Source: Voacanga thouarsii
Taxonomy: Eukaryota > Streptophyta > Magnoliopsida > Gentianales > Apocynaceae
Direction of reading: 5' to 3'
Assembly: GCA_026120185.1 (NCBI GenBank)
Contig: JANUWF010001719.1
Span: forward strand, 3,372,501-3,436,500
DNA: 64,000 nucleotides
The translations under genes were made by a program, and so were the position numbers. Of this stretch, positions 12,401 to 24,400 are shown in pieces (the first letter of the stretch is position 1; every line of letters starts with the position of its first letter). The notes beneath the pieces were generated by a model. That model was not told the origin of the DNA. It made no database searches and saw only the letters and a program-made list of their open reading frames with translations.

Positions 12401-13586
12401 TTTAATGTAGGAAGCACTAATAGTGCCACTATTTTATTAACTCTCACTTATATTGTTATTAGTATTAAAACTAATATTGTTAGTATCTTCATTATTATTA
12501 TTGCTAATATTAATACTGGTAATATTATTATTATCATCATTAATATTGACATTATTATTCTCATTGTTGTTTTAATAGTACTATCTGCATTTATCACCTA
12601 ATAAATTACCTATCCATTAAATAATATATTACATTAGTCATTTATTTTCTTATAGCTATAAACAAATAATATTTTAATTAACTAAGTAAATAATTAAATG
12701 AATATTATTTATTTAAATTCTTTAGTCACTTAATATTTTTGCATTAGATAACTTAAATACTTCCTTGAGCAACTTCTATTTTAAATAACTAATCAATTTT
12801 TTATGCAATATTTCTATGAGTAATTCCATGGAATGACACTTGGGATTGAAGTAGAAATCTGGGCGAAAAGTTAATTGGATTGCTTGTTGTATACAATTGA
12901 TTTCTTGAAATACTAGGACTAGATTGTAACTGGATTACTTAGTGACTTTTAGATATGGAAGGTTATCAAGAGTAAGGATTCACTCCTTTTGAATAAGAAA
13001 TTAATTTGCTCTTCCAATGTAAGTCCTTGTATAAAACTGTTTGTAAAACGTAGCAATTGTAAGTGGTTAAATGTTTTGTGGTATCAATGGAAATATGGTT
13101 TAATGTGATAAAAGTTCAGCATGTGTTTTATATTTTGAGACATTGTATGTGTTTTATTTGGATTGTAAAATGTTTAAGTTTTTATTTGAAGTATTTTTTT
13201 TGGATAAGTTTTTTATTACCTCGTTATAAAGACCCATTATCTTTTGGATGAGGCGACATCCCCATCTTTTTTAGGTACGTAGGTAGCGGGGTGTTACATT
13301 CCTTGTCATGACTCCAAGTATCTAAGTCCATTAATGAACTTGGCAATCTCTAGAGGCTAATGGAAGTATAGGGAAAATGTAGGAAAGTTATGAAATATAT
13401 AAGAAGAATATGGGATATGGGATAAGCTTTCATTAATCATGTATGGTCAAAGCATGGTCAACCCTTATCTACAAGTCATTAAATATTGTGGGTCATCTCC
13501 ACAAAATATCTAAGGCTTTATTAAATGAAGCAGGCCACCACTCAAGCACTCTCCCTTTAAATACATACTTAGCGAGGGGTGTTATA
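9491..13586 (-). repeat. 3' LTR of the gypsy element, interrupted
   Basis: It aligns with 13894-15300 from its first bases (TGTAACACCCTACTATTTCC) through the sequence around 10540, then resumes at 13299 (CCTTGTCATGACTCCAAG) to 13586. The intervening 2.75 kb is a later insertion. Without it the LTR is about 1.34 kb. The last bases read GTTATA rather than GTTACA, a point change at the terminal CA. Confidence 0.75.
10547..13298 (+). mobile_element. Solo LTR (Ty3/gypsy), nested
   Basis: A 2752-bp block starts TGTGACACTCCACCC and ends GCGGGGTGTTACA, with near-complementary termini as in LTRs. It interrupts the gypsy LTR between tttct (10542-10546) and ttcct (13299-13303), a 4-of-5 target duplication. 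No gag or pol and no second LTR are present, so it is a solo LTR left by recombination. Its end (GGCGACATCC … TAGGTACGTAGG … GGGGTGTTACA) is the reverse complement of the start of the solo LTR at 50993-54279, so the two belong to one family. The short open frames inside it are not genes. Confidence 0.7.
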
Positions 13587-13612
13587 TTTTTTCATCCTTT
13601 AAGAAATTTCGT

Positions 13613-13740
13613 CCTCGAAATTTGAAAATATCTCCAACATCTCCAACATCATTAATTTAAAGCTTCTTCCAAATTACCTCGAAATTTGAAAATATCTCCA
13701 ACATCTCCAACATCATTAATCTAAAGCTTCTTCCAAATTA
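13613..13740. repeat. Tandem duplication, 64 bp x 2
   Basis: The unit starting CCTCGAAATTTGAAAATATC is present twice in a row with one difference seen (AATTTAAAGC versus AATCTAAAGC). It lies in the residual internal region of the gypsy element, near the polypurine-tract side. Confidence 0.9.
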
Positions 13741-13880
13741 CTAACCGATAATGTCTCCAAAAACTATAAACTTAAGCATATCATACATATTTGCCTATAA
13801 ACATTTTTCTTCTTTCAATACCATACATACAATCACAAGATAGTCTCAAGATCAATATTTTCCAAAACTATCATTTTGAG

Positions 13881-13893
13881 GCTCTGATACTAA
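13881..13893 (-). other. Primer-binding site of the gypsy element
   Basis: Directly inside the 5' LTR end, the minus strand reads TAGTATCAGAGCC, one base off the usual plant TGGTATCAGAGC that pairs with initiator tRNA-Met. It fixes the orientation of the element. Confidence 0.65.
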
Positions 13894-14980
13894 TTGTAAT
13901 ACCCCATTATTTCCAGTCATAGTGGGTTTTGTCGTTGTGGGATGTCTTCTTGTCCAGACAAGGGGTTTTAATAACGATTTATAACTTAAATATACATATC
14001 TCGGATGCATTTATAGGAAAATCTGTAATGAATACATAGGCTTCGAATCTTTATATAATATTCCAAACTTAAAACATTTAATAAAATGCATCATATTGCT
14101 TGTTTCTACCCCATCACGCTTCTGCTGTGCTACTATGATCGCTAAACTGTATAACGGAACCTAAAATAGAAGAACATAAAGAAATTTGTGAGTGCAAAAT
14201 ACTTAGTGAGTCACGTGTGTGTTTGTGATTTTCCATTAAAACAAGTAAAAAGGTTTCATAGCAAATTTTCAATAAGACAATTTGTAAATAAATGAGATCT
14301 CATAATTGAAATAAAACAGACACTTTTCTCACATGGAGATTAATGGTTCTAGACAAGAATTACTAGTCTCACACAAAAACTACTTTTATTGCACAGAGAA
14401 TAATATTCTCACACACAATTTTTTTTGCTCACATAGAGAACTACTTATCTCATAATATTCATGTTGAGAGATCCAAAAAATTCATATTTCATAAAACAAT
14501 TGATGAGAAATATGCATATACCAATTTTATAGAAAATCACTAGCCAAATGATATTTTTGTAAAACAAATGGGACTAATCTCATCTAGCTAATTCCTTGAA
14601 TCAAGCACACCAAAGTGAATGAATAAAATCAATCTTCAAAGTTCTACCAATGTCTTTCCTTTTCTTTTATTCTTATTTTTGCGCTCTCTCTCTCTTTCTT
14701 TCCTTTTCCTTTCGGCCTCCTTCTCTCTTTCTCCCGATTTCTCTTTTCTAGTCTTCCTTTTCTCTATTTATAGTTGTTCTTAGGAGCTTATGTAGGAAGT
14801 TTATGTAAGCTAATAGAAACTTATAGAAATTAGTAGAAGCTATTAGAAGCTTATAGAAATAAGTAGAAGAGAGCTTCATGGAAGATGATGGAAGGTATAG
14901 GAAGTTTCTTGAGATTATTAGGTGTAATGAGTCCTTCCTTGTCATGGCTCCAAGTGTCTAAATCCAGTAATGATGTGGAC

Positions 14981-15042
<62 letters not shown>

Positions 15043-15300
15043 GTAATCTCTAGAGGGTAATGGAAGTCTAAGGAAAATGTAGGAAAGTTATGGAATATGC
15101 AAAAAGATTACGGAATATGGGAGAAACTTTCATTAATCATGCATGGTCAAAGCATGGTCAACCCTTATCTACAAGTCATTACATATTGTGGGCCACCTCT
15201 ATAAAATATCTAAGGTTTTATTTGGATGAAGCAGACCACCACTCAACCATTACATCAATTAATTCCCCTTTTAAATAAATACTTAGAGAAGGGTATTACA
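13894..15300 (-). repeat. 5' LTR of the gypsy element
   Basis: A 1407-bp LTR with TG…CA ends (plus strand TGTAATACCCCATT … GGGTATTACA). It is similar along its length to the left copy but contains an expanded (AC)28 tract absent from that copy. Confidence 0.75.
14984..15039. repeat. (AC)28 microsatellite
   Basis: Pure AC dinucleotide run of 56 bases inside the right-hand gypsy LTR. The sister LTR has no repeat at the matching point (around 13334), so the tract expanded after insertion. Confidence 0.95.
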
Positions 15301-15853
15301 ACTTAGTAACTAATCCTTATATTTTCTCTAATCAATTACCTAAATGCGTAAATGCCAAATCTTATTCTTTTATCTCCCCTTCTTTTCTCTTCTTCTAACT
15401 ACTTTCCTTATCGTCAATCTAAACATAGGAGAGTTATCCATCCCTATCAACTTACTTTATTTTATATTTTGGATTATGAATTAATTGTTTTACTTATGAG
15501 TTATTATTTTAGTGAATTTAAAATTCATTATTTAATAATAATAATTTTTAATTAATTGAATTACAAATTTATCGCTCATTTTGTTTTTTTTTCCTTGCAA
15601 AATTAAGTTTACTAACCTTTACTGTAATATAATTTTTGTTATATTAAAACTCCTTAAATTGAAAATATTGTGTGAAGAGATTTCGGGAAGGGCATCCAAT
15701 TGCAGTTACTTGCCTCCACTGCAAGGGATACAAGTACATAATTGCCAACGTCAAACAAGAGAAGTCATGTGACTTGGAATTCCAATTCCAGTTCCAATTC
15801 CAAATTGTAAACCCCAAAAGGCATCCATCCATGCCATGTGTTTGCTTTTGTAC
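15301..15853. other. Non-coding spacer
   Basis: AT-rich spacer between two mobile elements. A short tandem AATTCC run lies at about 15778-15803. No gene or RNA recognised. Confidence 0.5.
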
Positions 15854-18231
15854 TTTTAGGGCTAGTTTGGGAGTTTAGAGGTGAAAAGAAAAGAAAAGAA
15901 ATCTTAAATTATAAGAGAAAAAAGAGAAAAGAAATGCTAGTTAGGAATTCAAGAAAGAAAAGAAAAGAAGTGCCCTTATTTCATTTGGAAATTAGGAGAG
16001 GAGAGGAGAGAAATAAAATTATTTTACAAAATTAGCCTCTATGCTTCTCCATCATTATTGATGCTCTTAATTGCAGAATTGCTTCCCCTTCATTTCCACC
16101 ACCATTGACATCATAACCGCCAATGACCTCTTCTTTTTCTTCTATTGGAATTCGATCATACAAAATAATTTTAAGCAAAGTGAAAATTTAAAATAAAATC
16201 CACGTAATAAAATTACTCGTATGTAATTAAATAGGTCAAGATGAGAGAAAAGTTTTGTTACCTCTAAACTGTAGCTTTGAAAATTTTTCTCCCGCGCAGA
16301 ATTCCTCCAAAATTTCATTCAAGCTGTGAACCATCAAATTCTAACTATAAAAATTTCTGCAACAGTATCCATGCAAGGAATTGTATTCAAGCTCGGTGCA
16401 AAAAAAAATTATGCTAGTAGTTTTTTTAGTTTTGTGGCTGTAGGGATTTTTATTTGGTTTCTGGAAAGAACAAGAAAAAGTTATTGTGGCTCCACCCAAG
16501 AGATAGTGGCTTTTCAATGAATAAATACATATATATTGACCACCTTAGGGAACACACGTAAAAAAACTTTTTTTCCCCTTATCGATATAGGCTTTGGATT
16601 TCAAATTAATAATTAGACCTACAAAGTCTTATAAATTGTAATTTGACCCAACTATTATAAACATTATATAATTCGCCCATATAATTATTTTTCTCACGAA
16701 TTAACCCCTTAATATTATCATATAATCTTTTGCGTATCAATTCCTCTATTGTGTGTGATATATTGAGTTTTTTAGTCTATTGGTAGTAAAATATGAATTA
16801 ATTCTAAGCACTATAGAATTAGCAATCCTTGAAAATTAGAACTAGCTTATTAATTCCAATTAAGATTAATTTATTAATTCCTCAATTAATATATTCATAT
16901 TTAGTAGATCATGAGTAGCATCTAGCAATGCATCATAATCACCCAAAAGTTTAGAAAGTCAAGTGGTTTGACACGAACATTTCAAAGCAAAATATCAGTA
17001 TAATAAATTTTTTTCATCATATTATATCTCATTCGATTTAGAGTATGGAATTTGTACCAACTCCCTCTAAAATATTATTAATTCTTATCCGAATATTTTA
17101 GTACTTACTTCAAAATCTATAACTTGATCTGTGTATCATTCGGAACTATTTTTAATACATAGTTACTTTAGTCGAGAACTTATTGAGTAATGATTCTCTA
17201 TAAGTGATTGTGGGATATACTTTTTTACTATTATGAGTGATGAATACTTTGTTTATCATTTCAACTATTTCGTATACTTTATGTTGTACTCAATGTTTTC
17301 CCTATAGGCCATCTCGAAGAGATTCCAATGATAGGAATCAAAGTACAACATTCAACATAGAAAATACCTTGTTATTCATGTGATTATCTCGTGGTTAGGT
17401 CATCCAATGAATTTGTTCATTTAACAAGTATCAATGTATGAACTTTGAGTATCTCAATATTTACGGATGTAAAAACCACTACTTAATCCAATCAAGAAAT
17501 ATTACATGTGTTGGTTTTTGTACATTAATGATGTCTCATCTCATTAATATTATGACTAGGGATTGTTTAAGTGCAAGTATTGCATAGTATAATAGGAATC
17601 TCACATCATAATCTCTATCATGATTTCCTTAACACTATACATTATGTTTGTGACTTTATCTATCAGTTTTATATATGTTAACATATGAACTAATTAAATG
17701 AACAAAGATATAAAGAGTGTCTTTTTTTTTTAATAAATGTACAAAATACATTGTACAAATTATTGTTTCTAGGGTATAATGCCAACACCTTCTCCTCCTA
17801 ATCTAAGTCACAATTCTTTTCTGTTTTCTCCTCCTAATCTCAGCCACAAACAATCTCTTCTATTCTTTCTCCTCCTAATCTCAATCAAAATTCTTCTCTT
17901 TCTTCTTCTCCTAGTCTTAGGTGATCCGTGTTTGGCGGCGTCAAAATCCTAATCAGTCGATGACGAAGGAGACAGAAGCAAATTAAGGAAGAAGATGAGA
18001 GTATGGTTGAAATTTGAAAAATTCTTACCTTCCTCGCTGCTTCATTCGTCCCTTTCTTCCTACTTTTGGGATGAAACTTTTTTCTATTGTTGAAAGGGAT
18101 TTCATCCCTCCATTTCTTTTCACTTCTCTCCCTTTCTTTTCTTGAAAAATCTGGCAAACAAGGAGAGAGAACATATTTCTCTCCGAATCCCTTCTCTTCT
18201 CTTCCCTTCATTTTTCAACTCCCAAACCAAG
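15854..18231. mobile_element. Putative Mutator-like non-autonomous element
   Basis: The left end contains GGGCTAGTTTGGGAGTT and the right end AACTCCCAAACCAAGC, which are inverted copies. The flanks cttttgtac (15845-15853) and cttttgttc (18232-18240) agree at 8 of 9 bases, the length typical of Mutator-like elements. The interior has purine-rich ends (AAAAGAAAAG words), CT-rich imperfect tandem repeats near 17789-17925 built on TCTCCTCCTAATCTCAG, and no transposase frame. The stretch at 16550-17780 is AT-rich and may be a further nested insertion, since it ends in GGGTATAATGCCAACA, a common copia LTR-like ending. Confidence 0.45.
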
Positions 18232-18572
18232 CTTTTGTTCCAATTCTACATATAGGTATTTATTAAACAGGAGAACTGAAATTTTATAAAGGTGATTTCG
18301 CAGGCAACTAATTTTAATAAGATTAGGGGTGCTTAATTTCCATATGGAATTATGCAATAAATTAATGATTTAAATTTAAAAAAGTAAAAATTAAACTATG
18401 GTAAAAATAGTTGTGTATTAATTTTTTTAATACAATAACATCATTTTTGCAGTATTAAAACTTGTTTATTAAATTGTGAACGTTCTTCATGAAATAGTGA
18501 CTAATTGTACAAATAGTAAAAAATATTAATGCAATCGTAGGTGATGTTAATTTTCGTATATTAAGTTGGCAA

Positions 18573-18576
<4 letters not shown>

Positions 18577-18623
<47 letters not shown>
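18577..18623. repeat. (AT)n microsatellite
   Basis: Pure AT dinucleotide run of about 47 bases. Confidence 0.95.
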
Positions 18624-18627
<4 letters not shown>

Positions 18628-20029
18628 GAAGTTGCAGGAGCCTGTGAGAGAGCCACCTAGTATTGTTCTACGCGGCCACCTAACACTTTGAAATCCTTTT
18701 AGTTAACTCAAACTTCTAATCTGTTTAAACCTCTTCAAATTTACTCCCTGTTAAATAATAAAACGTCTAATCTCTTCAATTAACCTAAACTCCTAATCCC
18801 TTTAAATCTCTTCAAATTCACTCCCTATTAAATAATACAACTGACCAGACGAAGGTTCATTATTCTTTGCATTATGACGAAGGCTCATTTTTATTTGTAT
18901 TATGTTCAGTACATTTGAACAGACGAAGATTCATTGGACCATTCATCTTCAATCACATATTAAATAGTCCCCTGCAAAGATTACACACAACACAGCAGAA
19001 TAATTGGTTGTACAGAATCCCGTGAGACATCTTAAGGTAGCTTCTTTCATATTCTGCTGCTCTTCCTTGCATGCATATCAACCTTCATTCTAACTACCAA
19101 TTTTGTCGTTTGCCCATTACCCTGTAGTGGCTTGTGGATTTGAATTATGTTTCTTAGCATTTTTCATCGTATATACGCATCTTCTGGCTTTGCTATGGTG
19201 TGCACCCTACGCTTGAAAATGCTACCTTTTGAATGGAGTTGTTGAAAGGTGCTTTTCTATATTTTGTTCCTTCATGTGTGAGTGGTTGGTCTCAATATCA
19301 TTGTCATGTTTGCGAGTTGAGCACGGCTGTGCATGTTTTACATTTAAGCCGCGCATATGAACTCTATCAATCCCCTCTGGATCCATCTACGCCATCTCGC
19401 TCGCCATGATTAAATTCTCTATGAAATTTTACTTTTTTTGTCAGATTTTCAAGCAGGAAAAAAAATTTAGAGGGATTTCAATTTGGATTGAAAATTTAGA
19501 ATTGGAAGCGAATTGAAGCAACCCCTAGAAGAAGGGGAGATGGAGGGAGAGGAGGAATCAGGGCGGTTGGGGTCGTTGAAAGAAGGCAGTAGAGTTAATG
19601 GATTTCTTCTGTATTGTTTGTTGAGAAGTTCAAGGGGAGAAAAGTAATTATATAATTAATAGAAATATGGAAGTTCGAAGGTTTTTTTTTTTTAAATAAG
19701 AATTATCTGAATTTAGTATATAGAATTAATCATTATGTCAACTTTTTTAAATCTATTAGAATTATGTTTTTTTAAAATTTTTCATTTTTAATCTTTTTGA
19801 AAACTCTAAAAGTATTATTCTATATTTATATATTTCATTCCTAAAAAAATTGAAAGTTTTTTTATAAATATAATAGTTATTTGAATTAGTTTTATTTAAA
19901 ACTAAAGTTATCTGAATTTTTTATTTTTTTTTAAATATTAGAGTTATCCAAGTGGAATTGAATGTCATCAAATTGGTCGATGTCATAAGGTATTTTTTGT
20001 AGGAATAGAGTCCTTCAAATCCAATACTT

Positions 20030-20169
20030 CCAATTCCAACTATTTTCCACGTCGGTTGTGCATAAAGCATATTATCACGCCGTACCACATCATAATAGCT
20101 ACAAGAATTGCTGAGGATGGTCCATTTATTATTATCTCCATGACCATGATTGCAAAAAGCCAGCCACAC
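20030..20169 (-). pseudogene. DUF295 F-box-type fragment
   Basis: The minus-strand frame starting at 20169 reads WLAFCNHG, then KWTILSN, then SYYDVVRRDNMLYAQ. The order LAFC … G … KWT … YDVV … LYA is the repeat typical of the DUF295 part of plant SKIP23-like F-box proteins, which in the intact family sits C-terminal to the F-box. Resemblance fades beyond about 20050. No F-box, start region or splice structure is visible, so this is a fragment. Confidence 0.45.
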
Positions 20170-20511
20170 ACTAAACTATGTGTATGATTATGCCCTTATA
20201 GTTTTTGTCATAAGATGAATAGGCAGATAAGGTAGCTTTTTCGATCAAAATATTATGAAATTTCAATCCTTTGGAAGTAGGATTCATGGCGCAATTTGTG
20301 TATATAAATTCATAAATAATTGATAATCGAAATTAAAAAGTTTAAAACTGAATAGTAATAGAATGATTGTGTGGAATTTTTTTAATAGAAAAATATTAAT
20401 TTTACATGTAGAGATTCGTTTGTTATGTATTTTAATATTAACACAGGTTATATCTCGTGCATTTTAAATAATAAATTTTACTCTCGTGTAATGCACGGGG
20501 TGTCAACCTAA

Positions 20512-21485
20512 TTCATATAAATACCATAAGAGTAAAATTAGGTTTATTTTATATGTACTAATATTGTGTGAATCTAATTATTAATTAGTATGTATATATA
20601 TAAATATAATTAATTTTTATAGAAGTGTGTAAGATTGGTCTGTACATGTGTACTACAATGTAGTTGTTTATAACTTTGAAATAAATGTGTGGTTTTGTAC
20701 TTGCAATAATTTATAACGTGTAATATTGAATTGTGTCAAATTAATTATTCTAAATCTAAATAATTTTGCATTTGATACTTATCAATTTATATTTTTGTTT
20801 CTTTTTTGTCATGATCCATTGAGTTATGTCTCAGAGTATATTCCCGTCTCTTCTCTTTATCCCATACAAAGATGGAACTAAGGGGTAGGAGGTGGTGGGT
20901 GACCTCTGAAATTTTAAAACTTTATATTTATCTTAGTAAGATATTTTTTATAGAAATTTTTTTTTGAGTTGTATCTTTTGTCAATGAATTTTTTTTATAG
21001 AAATTATAATATTATTCTCTAATATATTCTTTTATACAATTTATTTAAATTTCAAATTTTATTTATAATCCCATATAATAACACAAATAACTATTTACAT
21101 TCTATTTATAACATTTAATTATATGATTATTTATAAAATTATAAAACAATAATTATCTTAAATTAAAATTCTATTAAAATTGAATCGAAGTTATTTTATA
21201 TCAACTTGGCTCGAAAAAGAATTTTGAATTTCTTTGGGTTCTCTAACCCATTCCAAAATTCTTTGATAAAAATGATAATAATAGCATTAAGTATCCTTCC
21301 TTGGTTTAATTTCGGGTTGTATGTGAATTGAAAGCCAAGGCAAACTTAAGGTATCCTTCATTTTCTGTTTGGTTTGGCTGCTCCCCCTTCCTTCTTCGTA
21401 GACTCAAGGGGCTGCTGTCTACCGTAGCTACTGTACCCAGTGGAAGAAGAAGCCCTCTCTGCTTCTGAACTCCAGAGTCACAGAT
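20512..21485. other. Upstream region of the SMN gene
   Basis: AT-rich intergenic DNA, about 970 bp, that must hold the promoter and 5' leader of the SMN gene. I see no strong core element that fixes a start of transcription. Confidence 0.4.
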
Positions 21486-24400
21486 ATGATGAGCTCTGGG
21501 AAGGATAGGGAAGGTGATCTCTGGGACGATTCCGTCCTCATTAACGCCTTTAATGACGCCATCTCCAAGTACAAGGTCCTCTCCGGTGGCTCCCATTTCA
21601 ACTTTTCTTTTTTTCCCCCCCCTAATTCTCCATTGATATATATGGTCTGTTTTCTTGTGGCTGTGTGCCAATGAAGTTGCAGTTTCTGTGTGTTTAACAA
21701 TTGAATGCGTTTTTTTATTCTCTAGAAGAAGGGTAGTAAATGGGTCTCTACATGTATAAAATTAAGGTGGTTGAATATAGCAGAAATATGAATTATCTGA
21801 GCGGTATTTTGATTCTGTTGTTGGTGGATCTCCAATGTTACTGAGGAAAAGCTTGGAGTGTTGAATTTCTTGGAATGGGAATCATGCTCTTTGTAAAGGG
21901 AGGTACGGAAGAAAGCATGTCAAAACTCATTAGAGGTGTTTTATTCCTCTAAATGGTTTGAAGAAAAGAATCTATGACGGGGAACTGGTTCTAAACTTTG
22001 ATTGCTTCTATTGCTCTTATGGGGATATTAGATGTGTTTGGTATCCCTTTTGCTTTATAATCGAGCATAGGATAGTTCAACTTGGCTAGTTTTTTGGGTT
22101 TTCTGTGCTGGTGTTAGTTACTGACAGGACAAGGATTTATTATATGTTTAGGTCTTTTTTGGCTTGATTATTAAGTGCTTGCTTGGCCCGTTTTATTTTT
22201 ATTGTGCTTTTGCTTTCCGTTTTGCAAGAATTGCTGAAACTTGTGGAATAGCATTCAGAATAATTGGAGAATGTCGCCAAATTACTGGAGGCCTTAGAAA
22301 TGGACAACTTTTCAACGTGAAGATCTACATATTTGTTGAGATGAAGTAAAGGGAGCTGGAATTGAACATTACTTACAAAAGACATAGATTTTGTTATACT
22401 TGCATATTTGGTTTTCATTTTTTATTATGTCTTTATGATAAGAGATATCTATGTAATGTAAAACCATCAACCTGACTTTGCAAAAAGAGTTAACAAATAA
22501 TTTCATTGCTTATAGTACTGCAATCAGCTCTTTCTACATCTACTCAAGTTATTCCTTTGAGTTTTCTGTCCTAATAAGGGGGTGGGCTTCAATCGTAAAA
22601 GCAGAAATGTTCATTCTCCTTGCATATCAATAAGTCTCCAGTTGTCCTAAGTTATTGTAGACTTGGAGCCTTTCTATGTTGAGTGTGCTGTCAGTCAACC
22701 CTTTTTTTCCTTGTCTTTTGGGCTATATTTATTTTCCAGCTGCTCCTGATAGAGATTCCTGTGCCACAAATCCATACCATCATGAGTAGCATTTCAGGCC
22801 CCAATGTCAATGTCATTTACTATTGCTAGTAAATTATGCATCCCAGGCTCCATGCTAAGTATCTAATGTGAATATGAAGCCAAATTAAATCTACCATATG
22901 ATATTCTATGTCTCTTCCCTTTTTATGTGTTGTTCTTAATTTTAAAATGTATGTTTCTGTCTCTCTTCAATTGATATTCATGCTATCAACCATTGAAATT
23001 CCAACCACTCTATGTCCCAGAAAATGCACAACATGGAACAGAAGATTGGTTCCAGCGATGCTGAAAAAGCAATTAGCAGCAAAGAGGATCTATCCAATCC
23101 TGTTGATAATGCCCATGATGATGAAAGGTGAACATACCAATGAAAATTGGCCCTTTTCTTATAAAAGTGTCATTCTCCATGTATCTTGTCTCTTTGGATT
23201 GTGATGCTTTATTTGTGCTTATAGTTTCATTGCTAGCATCCATTTTATATTCAAGAAGGACATCAAATGATCTAAGAATATTGTTGAAGATTATGATAAG
23301 TTGATAGCTAATTGCTCAAATAAGCTAGAGACATGTTTCTTTCTTGGGACATGCATGGCTAGAAATTGAACCTTATTGGAAAATTTTGATCATACTCCTG
23401 CTTCAAATTATTCATTTAAGCAAGGTTGCAATCCTTTATATGGTTACAGAATTGTTATCTCAACATAGGAACAGAAGAATTATACGTATACAAATGTCAT
23501 ATACTGTTTACGCATGTGTGTTGGGGAAGGGGTCTGGATAAGAGCCTTCTTCTATTGAGTAAAATTCACTGGAAATGACCTGAGTTAATTGTGGTAAACG
23601 CTATAGTGTCCTGCTTTCTTCTAACCAAAGAACAGATTCATATAGATAAAGAGTGCAGAAGTATGTTAATGAATTAAACAATTCAGCCAAGGAATAAGAA
23701 CTTTTGAGAAAGTTATGGTAGTTCTAAATCCATGTTCTGTGTGTATGTACTTGTGTTTCCATCTACCCAGTATGAGTGAGTTTGTAGTATTTATTTTCTG
23801 GAAACTCACCCTGTTCCAATCTCCTCTCCCATTCCAAACAGGGGGAGAAAAAAAAAAATCTGTTTCTTTTTCTCGTTTGCAAATAAAAACCTTGAGAACA
23901 ACTAACAAGCTTAAGCTTATGATTTTATAGTTTCGGTGCACATAATATCATGTTGTACTTTGTTTTATCATAATGTAGCTCCTTGTTTAGAAAAACTCTT
24001 TATTCATTAAAGCTTTGAGCTAAGTGCACCCCTGCTGCCCCTGTTTCTGAATAAGACATGCAGAGAAAAATGATGACAGAGCAAGCATACCAAATACTAA
24101 TAGTGAAATGGATGACGCTGGAAATAAGTCAATAGCCCAAGAAACATCCGGTTTGGAGTCCGGGGCTCCTGAAAACCATTTAAATTCATTACATGAGCAA
24201 TACTTCCATCATGAGCCTACAGTTCATCCAAATTTGCAAGGTCCAGAAGACTACAACCAGTTACTCAACAAATATTATGAACTTGAGGATCAGAGGCAAA
24301 AGATTTTGCAGCAACTTAGTCAATTTGGTTATGGGAATTATAATTTTGATTATGGTACTGCCGCTTCTGAACAGAATCAAACCTCTGCTTCCCAAGCTCA

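Larger units (their letters stand above)
9491..15300 (-). mobile_element. Internally deleted Ty3/gypsy element
   Basis: Two copies of one long LTR lie in the same orientation. The left copy is 9491-13586 (interrupted by an insertion) and the right copy is 13894-15300. Ends are TGTAACACCC…/…GGGTATTACA. Read on the minus strand, the right copy is the 5' LTR, followed at once by a primer-binding site (TAGTATCAGAGCC, complementary to initiator tRNA-Met). The left copy is the 3' LTR, preceded by GAGGACGAAATTTCTT, a word often seen just before gypsy 3' LTRs. Only about 307 bp remain between the LTRs, so gag and pol are gone. The flanks aatta (9486-9490) and actta (15301-15305) match at 4 of 5 bases and are a plausible aged target duplication. 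Confidence 0.75.
18574..20511 (+). mobile_element. Possible Helitron
   Basis: The 3' side ends with a short GC hairpin (CTCGTG taatg CACGGG) followed about ten bases later by CTAA and then T, the arrangement of plant Helitron termini (hairpin, CTRR, insertion before T). The proposed 5' side begins TCATATATAT in the (AT)n run, followed by a GAAGTTGCAGGAGCC word resembling the 5' ends of some plant Helitrons. The base before TC is C rather than A, so the 5' boundary is weak. A DUF295 fragment inside would fit gene capture. Confidence 0.3.

Noticed and set aside
24062..24065. AG acceptors closest to the SMN exon 3 frame
   Set aside because: Both shift the frame relative to exon 2. The AG at 24054-24055 joins exon 2 and 3 without a stop.
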